64,000 nt of DNA from Oscillospiraceae bacterium (GTDB lineage: Bacteria; Bacillota; Clostridia; Oscillospirales; Ruminococcaceae), in contig SVNA01000001.1 in assembly GCA_015067145.1 (NCBI GenBank), positions 1 through 64,000 on the forward strand, read 5' to 3'. The position numbers and the translations under genes are program-made. Below the pieces are notes generated by a model. It did not search any database and was not told the DNA's origin. It saw only the letters and a list, made by a program, of their open reading frames with translations. Every line of letters begins with the position of its first letter. Position 1 is the stretch's first letter. Of the stretch, positions 9,345 to 17,627 are shown piece after piece.

Positions 9345-10478
9345 ATGTCATATAAACTTATAAAAAATGTTAATACAGCAAGAAGAGGGGAATTTACCAC
9401 TGTTCATGGTACGGTACAGACTCCTGCTTTTATGAATGTTGCAACTACAGCGGCAATAAAAGGCGGACTTTCCACAAAGGACCTTGAAGATATTCGTTGT
9501 CAGGTTATGCTCTGTAACACATATCATCTCCATCTGCGTCCAACCGATAAAATTGTTCACCAGCTTGGCGGTCTGCATCAGTTTACAAACTGGCAGAGAC
9601 CAATTCTTACAGACAGCGGCGGTTTTCAGGTTTTCTCACTTGCAAAACTTCGTAAAATAAAAGAAGAAGGTGTATACTTTTCTTCCCATATTGACGGCAG
9701 AAAAATCTTTATGGGTCCTGAAGAAAGTATGCAGATTCAGTCACATCTGGCTTCCACTATAGCAATGGCTTTTGATGAATGTGTAGAAAATCCGGCACAG
9801 CATTCCTATTCCAAAGAATCCTGTGCACGAACAACCCGCTGGCTTAAACGCTGCAAAACAGAGATGGACAGACTCAACAGTCTTGATACTACAATTAATA
9901 AAAACCAGATGCTTTTCGGCATCAATCAGGGTTGCTGTTTTGATGATCTGCGTGTAAATCACATGAAAGAAATTCGCGAACTTGACCTTGACGGTTATGC
10001 AATCGGAGGCCTTGCAGTTGGTGAACCTAAAGAGGAGATGTACCATGTTATTTCTGTTGTTGAAGAACATATGCCTAAAGATAAAATCAGATATCTTATG
10101 GGTGTAGGTACTCCGGGAAATATCATCGAAGCAGTACGCCGTGGTGTTGATATATTTGACTGTGTAATGCCAAGCAGAAATGCTCGTCACGGTCATCTCA
10201 ATACATGGAACGGTATTATCAATATCAAAAATGCCAAGTATCAGCTGGACACAGAACCAATCGACCCTGAATGTGACTGTCCTGTATGCAGAACCTACTC
10301 AAAGGCATATATCCGTCATCTTTTCAAGGCTGACGAAATGCTTGCAATGAGACTTGCAGTTATGCACAATCTTTATTTCTATAATAATCTCATGGAAAAA
10401 ATCAGAGAAGCCCTTGATAATGATACATTTGAAGATTTTTATAGAAAATATGTGAATTTGTTGGATACACGTATATAA
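9345..10478 (+). CDS. tgt: queuine tRNA-ribosyltransferase
   Basis: TDSGGFQVFSL, GINQG, DGYAIGGLAVGE, YLMGVGTP, zinc site CDCPVCR. Confidence 0.96.
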   Translation: MSYKLIKNVNTARRGEFTTVHGTVQTPAFMNVATTAAIKGGLSTKDLEDIRCQVMLCNTYHLHLRPTDKIVHQLGGLHQFTNWQRPILTDSGGFQVFSLAKLRKIKEEGVYFSSHIDGRKIFMGPEESMQIQSHLASTIAMAFDECVENPAQHSYSKESCARTTRWLKRCKTEMDRLNSLDTTINKNQMLFGINQGCCFDDLRVNHMKEIRELDLDGYAIGGLAVGEPKEEMYHVISVVEEHMPKDKIRYLMGVGTPGNIIEAVRRGVDIFDCVMPSRNARHGHLNTWNGIINIKNAKYQLDTEPIDPECDCPVCRTYSKAYIRHLFKADEMLAMRLAVMHNLYFYNNLMEKIREALDNDTFEDFYRKYVNLLDTRI

Positions 10479-10482
10479 ATTA

Positions 10483-10511
10483 TTGCAAAATAATGTAAAC
10501 AGTGTTATAAT
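10483..10511 (+). promoter_or_regulatory. predicted sigma-A-type promoter for yajC
   Basis: TTGCAA (10483-10488), 17-bp spacer, TATAAT (10506-10511). Confidence 0.7.
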
Positions 10512-10541
10512 ATTTTTTAGTCTATTAGGAGGTAAAAAGCT

Positions 10542-10847
10542 ATGTACTTTATGTTGGAAACAGCAGCAACAACAGGCGCTCTCGTAAGCAGCATCCTGCC
10601 ATTTGCTCTCGTTCTTGTTCTTATGTACTTCATGATTATCCGTCCACAGAAAAAAAAGGATAAGAAAATGGAAGAAATGAGAAGCAGCATCGAAATTGGT
10701 GATACAGTAACAACAATCGGTGGTATTGTTGGTCTTGTTGTAGCTATCAAAGAAGATACAATCGTTCTTGAAACAGGCACAGACAGAAGCAAAATCCGTT
10801 TCAAAAGATGGGCTATCTCTGAAGTTAACAAACTTTCAGACAAATAA
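10542..10847 (+). CDS. yajC: preprotein translocase subunit YajC
   Basis: Single TM, YFMIIRPQKKKDKKMEEM, GDTVTTIGGIVGLV. Confidence 0.95.
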   Translation: MYFMLETAATTGALVSSILPFALVLVLMYFMIIRPQKKKDKKMEEMRSSIEIGDTVTTIGGIVGLVVAIKEDTIVLETGTDRSKIRFKRWAISEVNKLSDK

Positions 10848-10853
10848 GCGAAT

Positions 10854-10907
10854 AAAAACACCTTTTACCGAATACAATGTATTGTGTTCCGGTAGGAGGT
10901 GTTTTTT
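10854..10907 (+). terminator. terminator-like hairpin containing the SD of the downstream gene
   Basis: AAAAACACCTTTTACCGAATACAA / TGTA loop / TTGTGTTC-CGGTAGGAGGTGTTTTTTT; AGGAGG lies in the 3' arm. Confidence 0.75.
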
Positions 10908-11302
10908 TGTTGCAGAAAATCATATTTGATAAAACTGATATTATAAAAACAATTATCAGGTTTTTAATTATATCATTATTATGTATTATAACAGTTATAT
11001 TTTTGTTTTGTATTGCAGCTATTATAATTTCAAGAATAAATTTTTCCTATGAGATTCTGGCACCAGTCACAACCGCTGTTTTGGCAGTTGCTGCAACTTT
11101 TGATGGCTTTTTAATATCCAGATGGTATAAAGAAAACGGTTTGATTTGGGGTGTTTTTGCAGGGGTCGTTATATTTATGTACATTGTATTTACATCATTA
11201 AATTATGATGTGTTCGATATATCAAATCAATTTATTACAAAATTGATTACAGTAATCTCAGCCGGAGCAATCGGCGGAATTATAGGAGTTAATATAAACT
11301 GA
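10907..11302 (+). CDS. TIGR04086-type four-TM membrane protein
   Basis: Multi-TM protein directly after yajC; likely TTG start (10907 or 10910) after TAGGAGG. Confidence 0.65.
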   Translation: MLQKIIFDKTDIIKTIIRFLIISLLCIITVIFLFCIAAIIISRINFSYEILAPVTTAVLAVAATFDGFLISRWYKENGLIWGVFAGVVIFMYIVFTSLNYDVFDISNQFITKLITVISAGAIGGIIGVNIN

Positions 11303-11315
11303 AGGCTGATGTTTT

Positions 11316-11822
11316 ATGGTGAATAAAAAATTCAACAATAAAAAAATTATTAATGCCGAAAAATATATTTTTTTATTGCTTTTGCTAAGCTATATAACAG
11401 GTATATGTATAGGAAGCTTTTTTGTTTTCAGCAATAATGAAAATGCAAAGTTTACAAATGTACTGATATCTCAAAAGGATTTTAAAGTCTTACTGTATTT
11501 TATTATAGCATTGTTACTTAAATATTCCGGCGTATTAAGCGGCATGCTAAGTATTTTACCATTGTTTTTAGGAATTCAGAATGCAGCAAACTATAGTTGC
11601 TGTATATTGAATATATCTGATACAAAATACAAAACAGCGTTTACAATACTCAAAGATACGGCGATTGTAATGCTGCTTGTATTTTACATAATCATTATAA
11701 TAAATCAGATAATTAATAAGAAATATATCTTAAAAAAAGATATAAAATATTTTACGGTATATTTTATTGCGGCAACAGTTATAATAGTGTTAGGAAATAT
11801 ACTGAAAAAATTTATTTTTTAG
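11316..11822 (+). CDS. multi-TM membrane protein, possibly a divergent SpoIIM-like protein
   Basis: Several TM helices with LSYITGICIGSFF start; position next to a xer-type gene; family assignment is tentative. Confidence 0.4.
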   Translation: MVNKKFNNKKIINAEKYIFLLLLLSYITGICIGSFFVFSNNENAKFTNVLISQKDFKVLLYFIIALLLKYSGVLSGMLSILPLFLGIQNAANYSCCILNISDTKYKTAFTILKDTAIVMLLVFYIIIIINQIINKKYILKKDIKYFTVYFIAATVIIVLGNILKKFIF

Positions 11823-12813
11823 GTTTTTTAAAAGTGGCAAGGGGAGAAGACTTTGCTGCTTTTTTTATTGCCTCGTCAGAAATATGTGTATATATTTCGG
11901 TTGTAGATACATGTTCATGACCTAAAATTTCTTTCAGGGCAAGCATATCAGCATTGCCGGAACGATATAACAGCGTTGCTGCCGTGTGACGTAGTTTATG
12001 GGCGGAAAATCCCATCTGACTTAATCCTGCACGCTGAAGACATTCTTCGACAACCTGTTCAATACGTCTTGCAGACATACGTTTTTTAGTTCTTTTTGAT
12101 ATAAATAAAGCTGGCTCGGAAGCAGGGGAAACAATGGTATTTCTGACAGCTAAATAATCATTTACAGAAGATACACATGCATCGTTAAGATATACAAATC
12201 TTTCTTTGTTGCCTTTACCGATAATCCTTAAGGTATCATTATTGATATCTTTAATATTAATTCCGGCCAATTCCGACAAACGCATACCACAGCTTAAAAA
12301 TAATAGAATAATGCAATAGTCTCTTTCTGCAAAATTACTTTGTGTATTATTTAACAATTCGATACTTTGTTCTAAAGTAAGATATTTAGGTAATCTTTTT
12401 TTCATTGATGGCATTTCAATATGTTCAGCAGGGTTGTGTTGCAGCTGATTGGTTTTTACTGTTAAATATTTAAAATAACTGCGGATACTGCTGATTTTAC
12501 GTGAACGGGATGCTGCTGAGTTTTTTCGTTCATTGGTAACAAAATATAAAAACTCCAATATTTCTGACTGTGTAACTTTTGAAATAAATTCTAAATCAAT
12601 ATCAGAAATTGATACATCGTTAATAATATTATTATCAATGCAGTTATTACGTTTCTGAATAAGAAATTTAAAAAACAGCTGCAGGTCAATAAAATTTCCT
12701 TCAACGGTTCTTGGAGACAAACCTTTGATAGTCTGTGAATAATAAAGAAATTCTTTTAACACACTTGGTGCATTAGAATAATCAGAATAGATTTTTGCAG
12801 AAGTATTTGGCAT
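11812..12813 (-). CDS. tyrosine recombinase, XerC/XerD-like
   Basis: SAM-like N-domain, catalytic R (SCGMRLSEL), HKLRHTAATLL, LGHEHVSTTEIYTH with C-terminal Tyr. Confidence 0.92.
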   Translation of the reverse strand: MPNTSAKIYSDYSNAPSVLKEFLYYSQTIKGLSPRTVEGNFIDLQLFFKFLIQKRNNCIDNNIINDVSISDIDLEFISKVTQSEILEFLYFVTNERKNSAASRSRKISSIRSYFKYLTVKTNQLQHNPAEHIEMPSMKKRLPKYLTLEQSIELLNNTQSNFAERDYCIILLFLSCGMRLSELAGINIKDINNDTLRIIGKGNKERFVYLNDACVSSVNDYLAVRNTIVSPASEPALFISKRTKKRMSARRIEQVVEECLQRAGLSQMGFSAHKLRHTAATLLYRSGNADMLALKEILGHEHVSTTEIYTHISDEAIKKAAKSSPLATFKKPKK

Positions 12814-12857
12814 ATTATAAACTCCTTATATGTTAAAGTTAATGCTTTCATCTTCTC

Positions 12858-12887
12858 AATTTCGCTAAATTTTTATTTAGCGAAATT
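12858..12887. repeat. perfect inverted repeat (30 bp) between promoter and recombinase gene
   Basis: AATTTCGCTAAAT-TTTT-ATTTAGCGAAATT: 13-bp perfect arms; also readable as 11-6-11. Confidence 0.9.
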
Positions 12888-12898
12888 ACTACAATAAA

Positions 12899-12927
12899 AT
12901 TATAGCACACTCACCTGAATTTTTCAA
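12899..12927 (-). promoter_or_regulatory. predicted strong extended -10 promoter for the recombinase
   Basis: Minus strand TTGAAA (12927-12922), 17-bp spacer ending in TGC, TATAAT (12904-12899). Confidence 0.75.
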
Positions 12928-13023
12928 GTAAATGTGCTATTTAAAAAGATTTTAATATTATCAAAAATATTAATGAAATTTTTATAAGTATTTACTGAAC
13001 ACTTAAAACAATTTTGATACCAA

Positions 13024-13464
13024 TTATTTTATAACACCTTTTACAATAAGAATATTTCCGTACTGTCTTTCTTCCCCTGTCTGAATTACAGCATAGGCAT
13101 TCTTTGTTCTGTTATAAAATTCATTGCGTTCAATTTTCCCCAATGCTGTAAAATCATTATCCATTTTAAGTAATATGTTTTTATAAATATCCCAGACTTC
13201 TGGAGTTGGCATACCTTTGGCCTTATCTCCATCAGTTAAATCCATAACATTTGCCGGAAACTCTACATAATTATCCAGCGGGAACAGTTCAGCAATAGCT
13301 TCCAATAATTGAGAGCCATCAATTCCCGGGCATCTTACCAATCGTTTTGCTACTGTTTCTGCTGGAAAATTGGCGTCAGCAATTACCAATTCATCACCGT
13401 GACCCATATCACAAAGGATTTTTAAAATATCACCGGTAAGTATTTTGCTAATTCCTTTAAGCAT
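13024..13464 (-). CDS. fucU: L-fucose mutarotase, FucU/RbsD family
   Basis: MLKGISKILTGDILKILCDMGHGDELVIADANFPAE and NAYAVIQTGEERQYGNILIVKGVI match the FucU pattern. Confidence 0.88.
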   Translation of the reverse strand: MLKGISKILTGDILKILCDMGHGDELVIADANFPAETVAKRLVRCPGIDGSQLLEAIAELFPLDNYVEFPANVMDLTDGDKAKGMPTPEVWDIYKNILLKMDNDFTALGKIERNEFYNRTKNAYAVIQTGEERQYGNILIVKGVIK

Positions 13465-13476
13465 TATATCATCTCC

Positions 13477-16400
13477 TTAGATTAATTCTGCATTCCATAC
13501 ATCAACATCAGCATCCTGAAACACTTCTTTCAGTCTGTTGTGTACATCGGTTTTACTTACACCTTTTTTCAAAATTGCCTGCAGAAATCCACCGCCGCCT
13601 GCACCGCTGACAAGACGACCGCATATTAGATCATCAATGCTTTCATAGATCTGATCAATCAAAGTGTTTGTACTTCCTTCATCAATCATTTTTGAAAGAC
13701 TCCAATGATAATCCATCAACTCAGCAAAATCATCAATATGACCACGTTCAAGTTCAAATTTCATCAATGCAGCTACGCGTTGAATTTCGTTTAGAGCATA
13801 TATCGAATCGGGTTCATTGCCAATATATCTTCCGACAACATCTCGCAGCAGATTTCTGGCCAATCTTCTTTGACCTGTATATATCAGAACAAACCTTTCA
13901 TTTAATTCTTTTCTTGTTTCTTCTGAAATATCAATGTGTTTTACTTTTATATTCTGCTGTATTCCCGGCATAGTTGTAATATATTTTATACCTTCAGACA
14001 ATCCGCCAACCTGATCTTGCCATCCGCCACCGGTTGCCATAATCTGCTCCATACAAAGCACATGGCTGTATAAGTCTGCCTCGGTGTATTCTATGCCCAT
14101 AAATTCAAATATAGCTTTTACACAAGCACCTGAAAGTATGCTGCTCGTTCCAAGTCCGCTGCCTTTAGGCACATTGGTAACCTCAGAATTCAGTTTGAAA
14201 CCACCACCGATACGCATAAAAATCTCTTCAAGGTTACCGCCGATGTTTGGGATAATTCCACATGCGATCAAAGCAGCCTTCTGCAAGGCAAATGGATCAT
14301 AAGGGTCACCTGTGTTCTGTAATTCTTTCAAATTATCAAACTCGCCATAAACATCCATATCCTTACTGGAGAAAATGATTTTATGTTCAGCGATTTTTTC
14401 CAGGGTTACCTCTACAGGCATTTCACCATTTAAAAGAATTGCTGAATTTAGGACAGTACCGCCATTTTCGTTACAATAAGGAGGTGTATCACTCCATCCT
14501 CCACCCCAGTTTACACGAAGAGGTAATTTTACAGTATGTTTGTCGATAATAATTTTACAGTTATCATTAAACTTTAAATTGTTAATAGAGCTGTCAAGTA
14601 TAGTATTCTGAATAATTTTAAAGCATTCAGAAATGTGAGCTTCACCTTCCTGGCTGTTTAATGCATTTCCCAAATAATAATGTAGTCTTAATGCTCTGCT
14701 GTAATCAGTATTGTCAATGGTATTGTTAAGCCATTCTTTTTGTATTTTTGACAAGCTTTTTGTATTAATAATGTTTTGGGATTTGGTACATACTTCCCTG
14801 CTGTCAATCAGATTTGACAGTTTGTCCATACATACCAGTTCCTGCATTCTGTTATCCCAATCGATAATAGCTACAGGGTCTGCATCACAAAATCCTGACT
14901 GTAAGGATTTTCTTTCTGAAGTAATCCAACTGTTAATATCACCTTTATTCTTTATGATATTATACAGGTTTATAGCTGCAGTAACTGCTTCATCAATAGT
15001 ATCGCACACCGGATAAAGTTTTGCATTCCAGATTGAATGTTCTTCGTTACCCCACAATACATCTTCTGATATACCATAATCAGTCAAAAAACTGGTAAGT
15101 GATACTCCAAAAAGTTTACAATCATTGTCAAGGGTGTCTTTTGGATTATCTTCTATTCCCCATATTCTCACAACAAATTTTCCATCACGCTGTTTTAATC
15201 CATGAAGAATAACATCGGATGGAATGTTTTTATTGTATATATCGACATAAGAGATTATACAGTTGTTTCCAATAACTGAATTTCCGTGCACATAGCTTAC
15301 TTCAAGATAACTGTTTTCACCTACTAATGCATTGTCAGACAAAATACTGTTATATCCTGCTATATTATTTTTTATACTGCTGTTAACCTGTCTGTTCCAG
15401 CCCAAAACAGAATAGTCAGATATATCTTTAGACATAAGAGAAAGTATCTCTTTGGATGTTCCAAAATGAATAAATTTAGCAGGAGCAAGACGCAACAACT
15501 TAAGATTGTAGCAATTTAAAGCATTCCACACTTTTTTTCTTGCAACAAGCAATTCATCACTGTATTCCCCTTCAGGTTTTTCATTATAAAATTCTTCAAG
15601 GGTAGCATCTGTTGCCAATGGATAAATAAAATCCCCATACAATGATAATCTTACTTTATCATTTACATAGCTGTTAAATTTTTCGGTGCAAAAACATCCA
15701 TTTTCTGATATAAGCGAATACAGAGCTTTAAGTATATCTTTAGAAAAAATTACAGCACCGGTATCTATATCTACTTTATTGTATTCGTTAACGGCTCCGA
15801 ATTTAACAAGTGAATCCACAGACTGCTTATGTAAAAAACGTTTTACATTTCCGTATTCTCCACGCAGAAACACACCATGGTTCTTTCCTGTTTCAACATC
15901 TTCTTTGAAAGAAATTGCAGCTGCATTTTTACCGGAAAAATCAATCTGCAACGGATTAAAGAAAAGCAAAACATCGCCGGATAACAACAGCATACCCTCT
16001 TTTATTCTTGAAGGTATTGATGCTGTAGAAATCATAAATTCATCAAATAAAGTAGACAATCTACCGTTATCAAGTTGATGCGGTACAGGCGAAAAAAGCT
16101 TGCCTAAAGCAGAATACTGAGGTACTCGCTTGCTGTCCCCGCCGCTGTGAATAACAAGTATACGAAGATTTGAGAAATCATTTTCTTCTAATCCTTTTTC
16201 TTTTTGTTTTTCAGCTATATATCTGATAACAGATAATGTTGCACCACCAGAACCCACACGTTTACCGTCCGGATCAGGTATCACAGCAAAATGCGTACGC
16301 AAAGGCAACAGACCTTTGGTTTTGCGTTCATTAATCTGAACTGTAAAACCTTCTGCCTGCTGCTCATTTGATGCCGTAAGAATTATATAATCCCAACAAG

Positions 16401-16500
16401 GAAAATTTGCATTGGAAACAGAACGAATATAGTCATCCTGGGCATCTTTATACGATTGAGCTAAAAAGAGGTTTGATTGAGTTGGCATAGTTGTCTCCAA
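13477..16500 (-). CDS. fkp: bifunctional fucokinase / fucose-1-phosphate guanylyltransferase (Fkp-like)
   Basis: N-terminal pyrophosphorylase-like domain (GKRVGSGGATLSVIRYI), C-terminal GHMP kinase (LRVNWGGGWSDTPPYC, VPKGSGLGTSSILSGA, VSGAGGGGFLQA); 1007 aa. Confidence 0.9.
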   Translation of the reverse strand: METTMPTQSNLFLAQSYKDAQDDYIRSVSNANFPCWDYIILTASNEQQAEGFTVQINERKTKGLLPLRTHFAVIPDPDGKRVGSGGATLSVIRYIAEKQKEKGLEENDFSNLRILVIHSGGDSKRVPQYSALGKLFSPVPHQLDNGRLSTLFDEFMISTASIPSRIKEGMLLLSGDVLLFFNPLQIDFSGKNAAAISFKEDVETGKNHGVFLRGEYGNVKRFLHKQSVDSLVKFGAVNEYNKVDIDTGAVIFSKDILKALYSLISENGCFCTEKFNSYVNDKVRLSLYGDFIYPLATDATLEEFYNEKPEGEYSDELLVARKKVWNALNCYNLKLLRLAPAKFIHFGTSKEILSLMSKDISDYSVLGWNRQVNSSIKNNIAGYNSILSDNALVGENSYLEVSYVHGNSVIGNNCIISYVDIYNKNIPSDVILHGLKQRDGKFVVRIWGIEDNPKDTLDNDCKLFGVSLTSFLTDYGISEDVLWGNEEHSIWNAKLYPVCDTIDEAVTAAINLYNIIKNKGDINSWITSERKSLQSGFCDADPVAIIDWDNRMQELVCMDKLSNLIDSREVCTKSQNIINTKSLSKIQKEWLNNTIDNTDYSRALRLHYYLGNALNSQEGEAHISECFKIIQNTILDSSINNLKFNDNCKIIIDKHTVKLPLRVNWGGGWSDTPPYCNENGGTVLNSAILLNGEMPVEVTLEKIAEHKIIFSSKDMDVYGEFDNLKELQNTGDPYDPFALQKAALIACGIIPNIGGNLEEIFMRIGGGFKLNSEVTNVPKGSGLGTSSILSGACVKAIFEFMGIEYTEADLYSHVLCMEQIMATGGGWQDQVGGLSEGIKYITTMPGIQQNIKVKHIDISEETRKELNERFVLIYTGQRRLARNLLRDVVGRYIGNEPDSIYALNEIQRVAALMKFELERGHIDDFAELMDYHWSLSKMIDEGSTNTLIDQIYESIDDLICGRLVSGAGGGGFLQAILKKGVSKTDVHNRLKEVFQDADVDVWNAELI

Positions 16501-16536
16501 AATATATCAATAAATTTGTTTTAAATATTTTAGTTA

Positions 16537-17594
16537 TTATCTTCCCCAAATAATTTTATTTATGATTATATATCGCTTAGTTTTTTCTATTATTATATTA
16601 ATGCAATAACAAAGTATAATTGCTATTAAAGGACATATAATCCAATCAAATATTACTACGTCAAAAGTTAAATAATTTACATTCAGAAATCCTACAAGTT
16701 TTCTATAGACTTTAACACCAATTATTTCGACTATAAATCTTTGTAATACATAGATTTGCAATGTATTTTTCCCAATATTAATTATTAATGATATAAATTT
16801 AGTATCTTTAAATTTGTTATAAACATATTTTGAAATGTTAATTATTGCGAAACATCCACAAAAATCTATAATATATCGATATATATTTATGTATATTTGA
16901 TTTTGAATACCATAATAAGATTTAAAAATATTAATACCAGAAATATAAATATAATGCTTTTTTTCAAAATGAAACAACATTACGATAAAAATAAGATTTA
17001 TTAAATATCTTAGCTTATATATAATAATATATGCATTATTTTGATATTTTTTATAATAAAAACCTACTATGAAAAAAGGAAACATATATATATTTAGATC
17101 CGAATTGTGGATTAAAGATAATATACTAACACCAGCAAACAAATAAATAAATATATTATTAATTTTGAGTTTAAATATAATAGCAGTTATTAAAGAACAA
17201 CAAAATACACTCCACAAAAACCAAAGATGTGTTAAATATTCCATAAAATTTAATATTTTTATAGAATTATTAAAATACTTTTGTAATTAAGCAATATAAA
17301 TTCAATAATTCCCCATAAGCACATTGGTATGGCAACGCCAGTCATTTTCGATTTTATTATATTAGATATATTTTTCTTATTACAAGATTCATAAAATAAA
17401 TACCCACTTATCATTATAAAAAGAGGCATATGAAAGCTGTAAATGAAAATAAAAGCTTTATCTTCAAAAAAATCCCATTGACCAAGTGTTAAATATTGAA
17501 TACAATGTCCCCACAATACAAAAAAAATAGAAAGACCTTTTAAAAAATCTATAAAATCATTGCGTGCTTGTTTATTTTGTATATTATATTCCAT
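16537..17594 (-). pseudogene. acyltransferase-3 family protein split by a frameshift
   Basis: 17259-17594 encodes the N-terminus (FIDFLKGLSIFFVLWGHCIQ...FHMPLFIMISGYLF), 16537-17244 the remainder (HLWFLWSVFCC...); the downstream frame is open through ata aaa ata tta aat ttt before its ATG, so a single-base indel near 17250-17270 would join them. Confidence 0.7.
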
Positions 17595-17627
17595 ATTTAT
17601 TATATTTTATCAAAAGATATAAATGTA

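Noticed and set aside
10847-11316. SCIFF peptide/ScfB maturase expected near yajC-TIGR04086 in many Clostridia
   Set aside because: No six-cysteine short ORF or radical SAM gene present in this interval.
12900-12945. Minus-strand hairpin ATAGCACATTTACTTGAA-AAA-TTCAGGTGAGTGTGCTAT as a separate regulatory RNA
   Set aside because: It pairs fully only with G-U wobbles and overlaps the recombinase promoter; more simply the terminator of the fucU operon sharing bases with that promoter.
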